Origin: Parasponia andersonii
Lineage: Eukaryota; Streptophyta; Magnoliopsida; Rosales; Cannabaceae
Direction: 5' to 3'
Assembly: GCA_002914805.1 (NCBI GenBank)
Contig: JXTB01000586.1
Coordinates: 3,738 to 67,737 of the forward strand
DNA length: 64,000 nucleotides
The position numbers and the translations under genes are program-made. Below the pieces are notes generated by a model that was not told the origin of the DNA, made no database searches, and saw only the letters and a list, made by a program, of their open reading frames with translations. This document shows, one piece after another, positions 1-12,479 of the stretch (within the stretch, counting starts at the first letter, position 1; every line of letters begins with the position of its first letter).

Positions 1-2099
1 AAGTATGAAATTTGACAAGTTTATCTTATTCCTTATCATATTTTAAGCTCATCTCAAAATATGCTTGAGAAAGTTAAAGGGACTTGCTCCCCCTTCTTAA
101 CTCAATTAAACATCATAAACATATCGTGAGAAAATTAAAAATGTATGCTAAACAAAGTTCTCTCCCTTAAACTATGCACACTCATAAATGAAGCTTTTCT
201 CTTCATATTCATAAATCAATAGTATTCTCTCTCTTTTGACATCATTAAAAAAGATAGAGACAAATATCAAACTAGGTATTGCAAAAAAACTATTTTATCT
301 TTAAAATAAGATTCTTCTCATATGAATTCACTATACTACTTTTTCCATTTGAATTCATGACAAAAGTATATAAAAGAGTAATTCTCAAACAATTTTCTCT
401 CCACGTAAAAAATAATATGACAAGTTAAACAATAAAAAAATATTGAGGAAGCTAGGATTGGACAATCTTCAAAATAAGAATAACAATATCAAACATAAGA
501 TTGAATAACAATGTGATGCCAAAGAGTATGAGAAGTATAACATATTATATGTAAAGAAGTTTCATCAAATCAAGATCACAAAAGCTTTAAATATTTCACT
601 TGTTGATAATATATTTCTCTAAGTATAATCATCACAAAGCATAGAGGAGAAATTAAAATCATTAAAGTACAATAGTGAAATAATTTCCTTTCCTTCATTT
701 TTATTAAATTATAGAGAGCATAAAATTCATGAAAAATTATAATGACGAATTTAGCACAAGCAAATCATAAATATGCTCCTCCTCAATATATGAATCATGA
801 TCAAAATATCAATAGTCAAAGTAAGAAAAGATCAATCATATATGAGAGATATCAATTATGGATACCAATTATTTTTGAAAACAATTACCAATTATATTTG
901 AAGAAATATAATAACTAAGTTTGATGCTAATTAAAACTATGCCAATAGATACAAATTATATTTTGAAAAATTATACCAAGTTGATATCAATTAAGTAATT
1001 AATGAAAGATAAAATGACCAACTTGATACGAATTGAAATAATTAAATAAAAAACACATTCTTCTTCTCCTTTTGATTTCATTAAAAAGTTGCGTAAATAT
1101 GAAGGATAAGATTGATACCAATTAACAAATATAAAGTAAAAAACATAAATAAGTAACAAATAACAAGGATCTAATCTAAACATGATTGTTAGCTAAGTTT
1201 AAACAACTATAAGAAATAGATATTCAGAAAAGATAAAACATAACAAAGTATGTTTTGAAAGCCAATGAGAATCTTATATGTGATATTCATAAAAAAAAAT
1301 TGTTCTCGTAAAAAAAATCATGCTTAAAAATGCAAAATGATAAAGTTATAAAGTGTAAATATTGAATTCAAGTAATGCATCATTTTTAGTTCAAATACAA
1401 TACTAATATAGATAAAATAATTCAATTAATTATGCATGGTATTTATCATGTAAAAACTATCAAGCAATTTGAATCATGTATGAACAATTTATAAATCAAA
1501 TAAAATCATCCATACCATCCTTCCAAAAGCTCTTCATCTTCTTTGTGTTGAGGTTGGACTTTATCATCATCTTTTGATTTGTCGTTAAGCTCCAATCATT
1601 CAAGCTTAAATACCAAATCTACAACAACATCATCTATACTTTTCTTCTTGAAGGAGTCGTTAGTTTCATCAATTGTCATATGCATAGATATATCTACTAC
1701 TTAGTTCTTTTGTTGAAAAACTCTTTTTATACATAAGTAGTAGTAAAGTAACTAGAAAAAGTTCTAATGTTGGATTTTGAATTAAAAATTTCAAATTGAA
1801 TATTTAAAAGAATAAAACAAACTTCAAAAACCTAATCAAATAATTGACAAGAATTAAGAATAATATATTTTTAGCAGGACATTTTTAAATATAGGTAAAG
1901 AATTGTTAGCGATATTACTTATGCCGATAATTTTGATTTTTGTATTGTCTCTAAAAATGAAATATCCAGCATTATTTCCTTGTTAAGAGCTTGGTGAAGT
2001 CATTGGTCAAGTTCTTGAAGCACCCGCTTTCTTGGTTGTTCCTGCAACAAAGATTCAAATTTGGATTTTGGTACCCACATAATTTTGGATCCTTGGGGG
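1..2099. other. AT-rich eroded repeat DNA, no gene seen
   Basis: This stretch is very AT-rich and has no open frame that resembles a protein family. Short degenerate copies of a motif close to gataccaatta recur between about 840 and 1190. A minus-strand reading near 1500-1690 gives an acidic, Asp/Lys/Glu-rich peptide interrupted by stops. Because a copia gag lies immediately upstream on the minus strand, this is most simply the decayed interior of that element (inference). Confidence 0.4.
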
Positions 2100-3383
2100 T
2101 TAGTCTTTGAACTCTTTGGTACCCAAGCTAGTTTTCCACCAATATGCATTTTTCTTTACAAAGCATGAAAAACTAGTATGTCTATTTTGGTTGCAATAAG
2201 TACATGTATATTTTGAGTTATCATTAGATGTTACTTTGACAAAAGAATTTTTGAGATACTTTTGTTTTACAAATGGTTTGTATCCTATACCTCCTTTGTC
2301 AAAAACACATCTTTATCCAGCAAGTATTGAATCAAAATTCTTCTTTCCGTTGGTGAACTTGTGGACAATGTTGGTCAAGTCAAAAATCTTATCATTTAAA
2401 GAAGTGTTTTCTTTTGACAAAATATCACAACTACTACAAGGTAATTTTACTTCCTTTTCTTTGGTAAAGTTTTCAACTATTTTTTACAAACTAAGAATTT
2501 CTTTTTCAAGAGTATTGTTTTTGAAAATAAGTTTTTCATAGTTTTTGTATAAATCATTGAATTCACTCAATAAGTTTTCATATGATAAATCACAATCACT
2601 ATAACTAAACTCACTACTAGTATCACTAACATCAAGAAATTTACGTTTAGGTTCAAGTGAGCTTACCTCATTTTCTATTGCCATGAAGCATATGTTATCT
2701 TCTTGATCTCCTTCATTGCTTTCTTTCATCAAGATCTTATATGTCATGAGTGAACCCATGAGTTCTTCTAGAGGAAATTTGGTGAGATCTCTAGCTTCTT
2801 GAATTGCCACCACTTTGCTTAGATATACTTTAGGAAGACTCCTAAGCACTTTATTCACCAAATCTATGTTAGAGAATGATTTTCCAAGAGCATTAAGAGA
2901 GTTAATAATAATAGTAAATCTAGTAAATATTTGAACAATAGTCTCATCTTTATACATCTTCAATAATTCATATTGGCGTGTAAGAATATTGATTTTCATC
3001 TATTTCATAGAATTTGTGCATTGATACGAAACTTTAAGCATTTTCCACATTTCACGAGTATTTGTGGCTTTTTCAACATTATTAAATATATTTCTATCTA
3101 TACCACAAATCAAAATATGCATAGCTCTACCATTTTTTGAAAATGCAATTTTATCATTTACATCATATTCATCGATTTCTTTATCAACAAATTTATCATC
3201 AACCTTTTTCTTAAAAACAAATGGACCTTTAGTAACAATATGCTATAAATCAAAATCTAAAGATTGTAGATATGTAAGCATTCTATTTTTCTAATAATTA
3301 TAATCGGTTCCATTAAAAAATAGTGGTCTAGTAGTTGAATACCCTTCATATGAAAAGTTTTGAAAATTATTTGGATTTGCCAT
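2100..3383 (-). pseudogene. Broken gag of a SIRE-like Ty1/copia element
   Basis: Read on the minus strand, the frame begins with ATG at 3383 (MANPNNFQNF...), just after the primer-binding site. It carries the UBN2-type gag fold of plant copia elements, whose product packages element RNA. The best open piece is 2484-2999: a gag core followed by a Ser/Asp-rich stretch and the DLSYENLLSEFNDLYKNYEKL segment usual before the zinc knuckle. A CCHC knuckle (CTYCNQNRHTSFSC) follows at about 2165-2215. Stop codons interrupt the frame near 3297, 3243 and 3000, and protease, integrase and reverse transcriptase are not found downstream. Start, gag core and knuckle are in the right order, so the identity is fairly secure; function is clearly lost. 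Confidence 0.75.
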
Positions 3384-3419
3384 ATCAAGATAGTTAAGTC
3401 TTTTAAAATTGAGCACCAA

Positions 3420-3431
3420 GCTCTGATACCA
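3420..3431 (-). other. Retrotransposon primer-binding site (Met-tRNA type)
   Basis: The minus strand reads TGGTATCAGAGC, the complement of the 3' end of plant initiator Met-tRNA and the usual primer-binding site of copia elements. It sits three bases inside the end of the adjacent LTR and upstream of the gag start, as expected for a minus-strand element. Confidence 0.85.
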
Positions 3432-3433
3432 AT

Positions 3434-5090
3434 TGTTAGCTATTGTTAGCCCAAGATTGACAACTCAAGATGGGGGGTGAATTGGGTTTAAAACGTTTTA
3501 ACAAACTTTTAAACTATTCAAAACCATAGACCACTATTTTAAAACTTTTTAACTAAATCAACAATAATGCCAAAAATAAAGCAATAATAGCAAATATATT
3601 AAGCATACTAAATTTTAAACACTCAATTAAATAGCTTGCAATAAAGTAAAGAGTGTAAGGATAGAGAAAGTGCAAACTCGTTTTTTACGAGGTTCGACAA
3701 ACACGACGGTTTGCCTATGTCCCCGGCCCTCGGTAACTTGCTTTGAGCTTTCCACTATCGGATCAAGATTATGGGCTTGATCGACCCTTTTATAAATGGA
3801 GTGAATTCTTCTTAGGTACACCATAGCCTTTACAATAGTCTTGACTCCGGCTCTATCACGCCTAACCTCGGATTGTTTTGACTCTGGTGACAACCTCACC
3901 TATACGGATTGATTAGACAATGGTGCTAATCTCACCAACTCACGGGTTGTTTATGACTCTGGTAGTAACCTCACCTAAATCGAGTTATTTATGAATCCGG
4001 TGCTAACCTCATCTCACACTCAATGATTTTTCAATAAATAAGAGTGAATACCAAATACAAATTCTCCTCACAAAGTAATTAATACAATTTTGGCTTAGGA
4101 GATTTGAGAACAATGCACAATGAATACTCTAAGATTGACTCAATATGATTTGAAAGTGTAATTGATGTGAAAATAGGCTAAGATACTTTGAGAGTAGATA
4201 AATATCAATTTAAGTTCATGCTCTTATTTTAAATGACATCAAATAAGGCTTTATATATAGATATCTAAGAAAACTAGCCGTTTATAGTCGTTATTAGCTT
4301 TTTGCCAAATGTTTGATCGACCAAAAATATAGCCGTTGGAGTTTGACACATCAGTTCAGCTTCAAGGGTCATTTCTGGCTACTGGTCTAAAAAGGGGTCG
4401 ACCAACTTTGGTCGACTAAAATCACTGTTGCATATTTTGGTCGACCAAAATCATATTCTGGTCATATTTCAGATTTTGACAACTGACTTCTAAACTTGTT
4501 TTAAACACTTTAAAAATATTAGAAATCCATTTGAAAAGAATATTTTAGCTATTGCAAATTTGTTTTAGTTTCACAAAGATATTTAACAATAATTTAGAAA
4601 GTGTTCATCCTAAAATACATTCTTGTTTGCAAATAGAAAAACTTCTTTTAGCCTATTTCAAATAATCATGATTTTAAATATATTTGCAACTTATTTAACT
4701 TTAAGAAATCATATTTTAAAGAATATTTTCCCATTCAAAGAGATCATTATATTATATTTTCAAACTTCTATGATAAAATAACCATTTTAAGCTTAAGATA
4801 GTTTAAAAACTCTTTTGAAAAGTATGAGCCAATGCAAAGAGAATTTATGTACAATAAACTAAATCAAATATAAGACTAAGTATGAATATACCCTATCTAG
4901 ATACGATCTTGTATCTTGATTGTTCATCTTCAAGCTTGATTCTAATATGTCCATATGCATCCATCTTCAAGCTTGATTCCTTAATTAACTTGAGGTAGAA
5001 CTTTAATACCATTTCACTACACACTCAAGTTAAATCATTAGTACTAAATCACATGTTTGTTATCTTCAAAATAAGAGTGAGTAAGATTGA
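3434..5090 (-). repeat. 5' LTR of the minus-strand SIRE-like copia (outer edge truncated)
   Basis: The inner boundary is clear: the minus-strand LTR ends in ...CTAACA, followed by the primer-binding site. The LTR has features typical of long SIRE/Maximus-type LTRs: a gggggtgaattggg motif, a GC-richer block at 3675-3770 and tandem units at 3838-4030. The outer edge is not clean. No TG...CA terminus is seen near 5045-5100, where the next copia fragment begins, so the element is probably cut there. Palindromic GGTCGACC motifs recur at 4395-4450. Confidence 0.6.
3838..4030. repeat. Degenerate tandem repeat of about 40 bp inside the LTR
   Basis: Four to five imperfect units follow one another, each carrying a variant of gactctggtgacaacctcac followed by a short variable spacer with ggattg or gagtta. 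Units begin near 3838, 3877, 3915, 3952 and 3990. Divergence between units is high, so this is an old array. Confidence 0.6.
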
Positions 5091-5099
5091 AGTCTTAAT

Positions 5100-8000
5100 T
5101 TCTCAACAATTATGTCTCCCAATGCCCCATTTTCTGCACCCAATATCCAAATGCAATACTACCTTCCCAACAATCCAACCCATCTATGGTTCCTTCTCAT
5201 GCAACACCTCACCCTGTTGCCAAAGGTTATCAATCCCCGTTTCCTCGTGCCTACACTGCCACTGCTACCGACCCCTCCTTTAATGGTTGGCTTCTCGACA
5301 ATGGTGCCACTCATCACGTTACCCATGATCTTGAAAACCCTTCTCTTCACTCCCCGTATGATGGTACTGAGGAACTAATTATTGGAGATGGCTCAGGCCT
5401 TGCCATCTCAAACACTGGTTCCACTTCACTTCTTACCCCTACTACTAAATTTAATCTTAATCATATTCTTTATGTGCCTTCCGTTTCTCGTAATATTATT
5501 TCTATCTCTAAATTTTGTCATGATAATAATACTTCTATCACTTTCTTACCTAATTCCTATATTGTGAAGGATCTGCATACAAGGGTACCTCTTCTTCAAG
5601 GTCCAACTAAATCTAGAATCTATGAATAGCATCCCACTCGTCCTACCATGCACTCAATCAAATTGACATCTACTACTGATTGGCATCACATATTAGGCCA
5701 TCTATCTTATTCTATTCTATGTCATATTAGCAATGCTTTCAATTTAAATATTCCAAAAATGGTATCTTTTCACTGTAATTCATATGATTGTAATAAGAGC
5801 CACAAATTGCCATTCTATCAAAATACCATTCAATCTCATGGTCCTCTTGATGTTCTTTATAATGATGTTTGGACTTCTTCCACTCTTTCTTATGATGGCT
5901 ACAAATATTATTTTATTTTTTGTTGAACATTATTCCAAATATATATGGTTTTACCCTCTCAAACATAAAAATGATGCTACTGCCACTTTTCATAAATTCA
6001 AACTCTTGGTTGAAAATTTTTTTAAACGCCCCATCATTACAATATATAGTGATAATGGTAGTGAATATATTGGTTTAGATCCAACACTTGAGTCTCATGG
6101 TATAACTCATCTCACCTCTCCCCTTCATACTCCCAAGCATAATGGCTATTCGAAGCATCGTCATTGCTATATCGTTGAAACAGGTCTTTCCCTCCTCACT
6201 CATTCCTCTATGCCACGAAAATATTGGCTTCTTACTTTTGCTACTGCTTGCTGTTTAATTAATCGTCTGCCTACTCCTATGCTTCACCTTTAATCTCCTT
6301 ATTCTAAACTACATGGCCACATACCTAATTATCTCAAACTTCATAGCTTTGGATGTCTTTGTTATCCATGGCTACATCCCTATACCTCAAATAAACTCGA
6401 TCCCCGCTCGTCTCGTTGTGTCTTTATTGGTTATTCTGCTACCCAAAGTGCCTATTACTGTCTTGCTCCTCACTCAAACAAAATCTATGTTTCTCGACAT
6501 GTCAAATTCATTGAGCATGAATTCCCTTTTTCTTCCTCTTCCATGACAGCACCACCACACACATCCATCGAAACGGATGAATAGTGTGCACGTCCTCTTC
6601 TTATTATCTACGCTGCGTTATCCACACCAGCTATCTGCCTCCATAACCCGCCAGCACCTCCCTCTCTAACCCCCTCCAAGACCTCGGATACCTCAAATAC
6701 CCCCACTCCTCCTCCCCCACCACCTCCACCATACCCTCTCACTCGCCTACAAAATAATATTCGTAAATCCATTACTAAAATGAATCTCCATGTCTCTCTC
6801 CAACCTTCTTCTACCGAACCTATCACAATCACTCAAGCTCTCAAAAGCCCCGTTTGGCATGATACTATGCAAACTGAATACGATGCCTTGCTCAAAAATA
6901 AAACATAGGACCTTGATCCCTCCTTTCCATCACAAAATCTCACTGGTTGTAAGTGGATCTTTCTGACTAAGTATAACCCGGATGGCTCCATAGCCCATCA
7001 CAAGGCTCGCCTAATAGCTAAAGGGTTCCACCAACATCCCGGCCTCGACTACACTGAAACTTTCAGCCCCATAGTTAAACCCGTTACTGTCCGTACTATT
7101 CTTTCTCTAGCCATAATCTATGGGTGGTCTCTTCGTCAAATTGACATTAATAATGCTTTTCTCTAAGGTTCTCTCATGGAGGACATGTTTATAGTCTAAC
7201 TCCTTGGTTTTGTTAGTCAATCTTATCCTACTCATGTTTGCAAACTTCGCCAAGTTCTCTATGGTCTTAAACAAACTCCTCGAGCTTGGTATAATGAACT
7301 CAAATCCTATCTTCTCACTCTTGGGTTCAAAAATTCCGTCTCAGACACATCCTTATTTGTTCTAGTAATGCTCATGGTCTTATCTACATCCTTGTCTATG
7401 TTGATGATATTATTATCACTGCCTCAAATTCATATTTTCTAAACACATTCATCTCTCAATTCTCCTCTGGTTTCTCTCTTAAAGATCTTGGTACCCTCTC
7501 CTATTTTCTTGGTATTGAGGTGTTACCTCATCCTCGAGGTCTCTTTCTTAGCCAACATAAATATCTCCAAGACTTTCTAATCTGTGCCCATATGTCAAAT
7601 GCCAAATCTATACCCACTCCTATGGTTACGCATCCCCCTCTATCCACACAAACTGGAGCTCCTTTAGCCAACCCAACTGAATACAGAGCACTTATGGGAA
7701 GCCTTCAATATCTCTCTTTAACTAGACTGACATCTTCTCTGCTGTAAACAGGTTATCTCAATACATGCACAAACTTACTGAAGAACATTGGGCCACTCTC
7801 AAACGCCTATTACGCTATCTCGCAGGAACTACTACACAGAGTTTACTACTTCGCTAAGACTCGCTGACCACTCTTTATGCTTTTACAGATGCTGACTAGG
7901 CAGGTGATAAAGATGACTATATTTCTACAACTGGTTACATTTTCTATTTGGGTCGAAATCCTATATCTTAGAGTTCCTACAAACAACGAACTCTTGCTCG

Positions 8001-8357
8001 CTCTTCCACTGAAGCGAAGTACCATGCTATTGCTGCGACTACTGCCGAGGTCCTATGGGTTCAAAACTTACTATGTGAGCTAGGATACCTACCCACCAAC
8101 AAATCAGTCATCTATTGTGATAATATGGGAGCTATATATGTTACCACCAATCCAAAGTTCCACTTAAAAATGAAACATTTAGGACTTGACTATCATTTTA
8201 TTTATGAAAATGTTCAACGTCAAAACCTACGTGTGTCATACATTTCTGGTAACGATCAACTCGCCGATGCTCTTACAAAGCTACTTGCTCGCACCCGGTT
8301 CCATGAACTTATGTCCAAGATTGGTCTCACTTACCGATCGTCCATCTTGCGGGGGCA
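5100..8357 (+). pseudogene. 5'-truncated Ty1/copia polyprotein (protease to RNase H), broken
   Basis: A plus-strand copia pol region with domains in order. Protease is at about 5290 (DNGATHHVT, with DNG where DSG is usual). The integrase zinc region is at 5680-5830 and the integrase core at 5840-6290, with a DNGSEY motif near 6050. Reverse transcriptase spans about 6930-7750; the catalytic YVDD is at about 7396. RNase H spans about 7860-8330, ending in LADALTK. Gag and the 5' LTR are missing. In-frame stops occur at 5627, about 5925, 6907, 7164 and 7198, and frameshifts occur in the integrase, reverse transcriptase and RNase H. The element copied itself through RNA when alive; this copy cannot. 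It begins abruptly beside the SIRE-like LTR, so it was truncated on insertion or by later deletion. Confidence 0.88.
8347..8357 (+). other. Polypurine tract of the plus-strand copia
   Basis: The run gcgggggca directly precedes the LTR that starts with TG at 8358. This is the expected site for plus-strand DNA priming in LTR retroelements. Confidence 0.6.
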
Positions 8358-8603
8358 TGATAGAGATACATCAGAATCAATCTCTTGATCAATTCTCTCT
8401 TAATCTTATGCTTACTGTTTATAGATAATATCTATTGTAAACACTCCTTTATTTACTCATTCTTTCTCTCCTTGACTTATTTTCTTTAATTTAAATTGTA
8501 ATCAAATCTAAGATAGTTATTACCCTTTGTATTTCAACTACAGTCTGTATATATATACAACTAACATCAATAATAAAAATATATGACTTCATTTTCATTC
8601 ACA
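8358..8603 (+). repeat. 3' LTR of the plus-strand copia
   Basis: A 246-bp block begins with TG after the polypurine tract and ends with CA (...ttcattcaca), the canonical LTR termini. It is AT-rich and has a tatatata block near 8550. The 5' partner LTR is absent from the window. Confidence 0.7.
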
Positions 8604-9213
8604 ATTGATATTATTTCTCTTTATAAAACCTTACTCTCATATAATAGCTAGTCATACTCTAACTTCTAGCGAGATAATATGAAGGGAAGCGTTTATTTCT
8701 TGTGACAACCAAAACCATAAGATTTCGGGGCTCCTTTTTTTTTTAATTTTTTCTTTTTTTTTTTTCAACACTCGCATTTCTTAAATTTGAAAATATATCA
8801 AAATTGCCCCACTCTCTCAAATTAGTCTAAATTTTGAATCATCATGTGACCAGCACAATAATAGTACAATATTTATTTTTTAACTTATTACAAAATTGAC
8901 TAAAAATTCTAAAAAATTATTATCCACAATAGCGTTATATATTAAAATAAGAAATTAAAGAAGTCAATTTTTTTTTTTTTTAGCTGTATGTCATGTTTTG
9001 TGCCAAACATATATAACATGAGGCGGCCAAACATAAATTCGAGTATAAGGCTAAGTCCTCTTTCTCAACCGAGTTTCCACTCGTGAAAGGACATTTGGAG
9101 ACCTCGCAAGCGTGCATCAATCCTTTCATGCGATATCCCAAGCATAAAAGATAAACTATCTCACGTGAAGAAGATTAGAAGATTTTCAGGCGCCATCTAA
9201 ACATATCACGACC
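8604..9213. other. Intergenic, T-rich, no gene seen
   Basis: The stretch contains several poly-T runs (8733-8763 and 8969-8981) and a moderately GC-richer block at 9020-9200. It could be the decayed upstream flank of the receptor-kinase relic that follows, but no exon could be recognised. Confidence 0.4.
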
Positions 9214-11293
9214 TTGATCAAATTGTTTGAAAGCACTACCACATCGGCTATTCAATTACGTAAATTGTACGTAACGGATAAGAGAGTTAAAATTGTAGCA
9301 TTGGCTGTTCTAGTTATGCTTCTCTTGTCATTGGCAATTGTAGCTGACATTCGTGGCAATTTTTTTAGTAATACTCACCATACTGGCCTTCTTTTTCCTA
9401 GTGTTTCTCTGTTTATTGTTGCGCAAAAAGCTTCGAGGTAAGTTTTTGTTTCCTATATGATTTCATAGTTTTATTTTATTTTTTTTTGTCCTTAAATTTT
9501 TGTGCTAGTTAATCGATTCAAAAGCATAAAATAATTCTTACATACAGCGGGGCACATCGAAGAAGAGTCTTTATTTAATGAGCTGAATAGCGCAGAGGTG
9601 ACTTGCAACGATGGTAAGACAGGTCCTGATGTAAAACGATTTGAGTTCGCTTCTGCATGCCACGGCTGCTACTGATGGCTTTTATACTCAAAATCTTCTT
9701 GGCAAGGGTGGTTTCGGTCCTGTGTTTAAGGTTAATAAATCGAGTACTCTGTGTTCGTTATCTTTTGGTTTGAACCATAACAATAGAAAATGGTAAAGGG
9801 CACTAAGTGTGCCCAACGTCACACATTAATAGAGTTATGAGGTCCACATACAAATTATGAAATGCCTCTTATAACTTTATTAGTATATGGTGTTGAGTGA
9901 CATATAGCATTGCATTATAATAATTGTTTAAAGACTTAATTAGAATCTTATAATATTGCTTAGGGAATTTTATCTGAGGGTCAAGAAATAGCTGTCAAAA
10001 TGCTTGCGAAGAATTCCAAACAAGGATTATAGGAGTTGAAGAACGAACTTACACTTATAGCTAAGCTCCAACATATGAATCTTGTTAGACTGGTGAGCTA
10101 TTGTTTAACAAAAAAAGAAAAGATGTTGATGAATGCATGCCAAACAAAAGCTTAGACAAATTTCTCTTTGGTATGCCATATTTACTTTCTGTTCTTGGGC
10201 TACAATTATTACTATAATTTTGCTTATTCATCTTTAATGGGCTATAATTCTTTGTACGAAATATTTTTTCAGATGCAACAAGAAGGGAATCATTAGATTG
10301 GACAAAACGTTATAAAATTATTAAGGGTATTGCTCAAGGGCTTTCTTATTTGCATACATACTCAAGACTGCCTATAATTCATAGAGATTTAAAACCAAGT
10401 AACATCCTGCTTGATGTCAATATGAACCCTAAAATTTCTGAGTTCGGCATGGCTAGAATTTTTGACCGAAATGTATCTGAAGCGCACACGCAAAAAAGTG
10501 CTGGTACATAGTAAGTATAAGCAATCCATTATTGTTAATTTGTTATCGTGTCTCTCATTATTCCTTATTGATAAATTGTGTTTTATATTAAATTTTATTC
10601 TTTTTTTTTTCTTTCGAATAATTCTGGATCAAATGGTTATATGTCACCAGAATATGGGCGAAATGACAATTTCTCTGAGAAGTCAGATGTCTACAATTTT
10701 GGAGTAATACTCTTGGGGATTGTGAGTAGCAGAAGGAATAGTAACCTTTTCAATTCCGAAGATTACCACATGAATTTAGTCGGATATGTAAGAGTTCCTT
10801 TCTTTTTTTCTTTTTTTTTTTTAGTATCTCATGCTACTACAAAATTTAATTTCAATTCACTAGTGTCACGTCTCTTTCTGCGATAAACGACGTAGCAGAG
10901 AGACAATCACTTTCTCGGGATTTCTAGAAGTGATGTGAAAGTCCTTTATTTTAGTAGTGTTAATATGTTAAATTTGCTAATGAATTTTAAAAGTGGGTGA
11001 TTAATATATTACTCAGGCCCGGGAGCTCTGGAAAGAAGGATGATAGATTTGCAAATTTTGAAGGATCACTCAACTATACTGGAAATTTTAAGTTGCGTTC
11101 ATGTGGGTTTAATTGCACGTGTGTACAAGATAAACCAACGTATAATCCAACAATGTCAAATGTAATAACAATGATTGCCAATGAGGCTGTGTCTCTCCTT
11201 GACCCAAAGCCAGTGGCTTTTCTCACAAGGCAACAAGTAGAAGAATGCTATTCTTTGAATGGAGTAACTAATTCAGAAATGGAGCCACGGTGA
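9214..11293 (+). pseudogene. Truncated G-type lectin receptor kinase relic (TM and kinase only)
   Basis: Five exon-like blocks match the cytoplasmic half of the neighbouring gene at 14634-17755. They are a membrane segment ending at a GT donor (9290-9438), the juxtamembrane and Gly-rich loop (about 9548-9730, [11 protein letters not shown]), the VAIK region (9964-10170, EIAVKMLAKNS with Lys retained), the catalytic loop (10274-10511, [12 protein letters not shown] then SEFGMA) and the activation segment (10627-10790, [11 protein letters not shown]). The C-terminal exon ends in ...SEMEPR and a stop at 11291-11293. The lectin and PAN ectodomain is missing. Frameshifts occur in the membrane exon and near 9655; a TAG at about 10031 interrupts the sequence, and the end of the VAIK exon is scrambled. 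The DFG motif reads EFG. This is a dead tandem duplicate of the downstream gene. Confidence 0.85.
9790..9930. mobile_element. Possible MITE in the pseudogene intron
   Basis: Inside the first kinase intron there is an inverted repeat: aatagagttatgagg at 9828-9842 pairs imperfectly with cctcttataactttatt at 9865-9881. The flanks ggcactaagtgtgcccaacg and gtgttgagtgacatatagc look like weak terminal repeats. No clean target duplication was found, so the call rests on the hairpin and on the extra length relative to the homologous 92-bp intron at 16410-16501. Confidence 0.4.
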
Positions 11294-11338
11294 CACTGAA
11301 GATTTCAGCAACAAATATAAAATGAGTTTTGGTGTTTG

Positions 11339-12474
11339 TGTCACGACCCAAAACCCGGGCTAGTGGCAAAAGGAGAATTTCACTTGGTGGGAAATTCCTT
11401 AATTTATTTGAAAAGTGTCAAAAGTTTTANNNNNNNNNNNNNNNNNNNNNNNNNNNNNNNNNNNNNNNNNNNNNNNNNNNNNNNNNNNNNNNNNNNNNNN
11501 NNNNNNNNNNNNNNNNNNNNNNNNNNNNNNNNNNNNNNNNNNNNNNNNNNNNNNNNNNNNNNNNNNNNNNNNNNNNNNNNNNNNNNNNNNNNNNNNNNNN
11601 NNNNNNNNNNNNNNNNNNNNNNNNNNNNNNNNNNNNNNNNNNNNNNNNNNNNNNNNNNNNNNNNNNNNNNNNNNNNNNNNNNNNNNNNNNNNNNNNNNNN
11701 NNNNNNNNNNNNNNNNNNNNNNNNNNNNNNNNNNNNNNNNNNNNNNNNNNNNNNNNNNNNNNNNNNNNNNNNNNNNNNNNNNNNNNNNNNNNNNNNNNNN
11801 NNNNNNNNNNNNNNNNNNNNNNNNNNNNNNNNNNNNNNNNNNNNNNNNNNNNNNNNNNNNNNNNNNNNNNNNNNNNNNNNNNNNNNNNNNNNNNNNNNNN
11901 NNNNNNNNNNNNNNNNNNNNNNNNNNNNNNNNNNNNNNNNNNNNNNNNNNNNNNNNNNNNNNNNNNNNNNNNNNNNNNNNNNNNNNNNNNNNNNNNNNNN
12001 NNNNNNNNNNNNNNNNNNNNNNNNNNNNNNNNNNNNNNNNNNNNNNNNNNNNNNNNNNNNNNNNNNNNNNNNNNNNNNNNNNNNNNNNNNNNNNNNNNNN
12101 NNNNNNNNNNNNNNNNNNNNNNNNNNNNNNNNNNNNNNNNNNNNNNNNNNNNNNNNNNNNNNNNNNNNNNNNNNNNNNNNNNNCGGTCGCGCGAGAGAGA
12201 GAGAGAGAGAGAGAGAGAGATCGGGCGAGGGAGGAGAGAGAAGAGAGAGAGAGCTGTGAGCTGAGTGGTGCACGTGGCCCCCTTATATTGGGCTGTGCAA
12301 TTTTTCAAAAATTGCACATAAGTCCCCAAAATTTCAAATCTCTATCAATCTGGTCCCCCAAAATTTGCAATTTAGTCCACCCGAACAAAACTTTTGCAAA
12401 TTAGTCCCCATAATATTTTATCCGAAAAATTGGTAAAATGCCCAAATTACCCTCGAAAATTCCGGGTTTTTACA
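11339..12474 (-). repeat. Solo LTR (probably gypsy-type) with GTTTG target duplication, contains assembly gap
   Basis: The block starts with tgtcacgaccc and ends with ...gggtttttaca, giving TG...CA ends on the plus strand. It is flanked on both sides by GTTTG (11334-11338 and 12475-12479), a 5-bp target duplication. Read on the minus strand, it starts TGTAAAAACCCGG with a 'cgagggtaatttgggcattt' segment. The same start is recognisable at 38595. There is no internal coding region, so it is a solo LTR left by recombination between two LTRs. Most of the interior is Ns; a (GA)n run lies at 12192-12219. It sits in the 3' flank of the receptor-kinase relic. Confidence 0.8.
11430..12183. other. Assembly gap (run of N)
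   Basis: All bases are N. The gap lies entirely within the solo LTR and next to a (GA)n microsatellite, which probably defeated assembly. Its true size is unknown. Confidence 1.
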
Positions 12475-12479
12475 GTTTG

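Noticed and set aside
5091..8608. attga on both sides of the plus-strand copia as a target duplication
   Set aside because: The 5' LTR is missing, so the left attga is not at an element terminus. A five-base match can occur by chance.
11329..12404. Several long open frames on both strands across 11.3-12.4 kb
   Set aside because: They consist almost entirely of unknown residues from the N gap, plus Arg/Glu or Ser/Leu runs from the (GA)n microsatellite.
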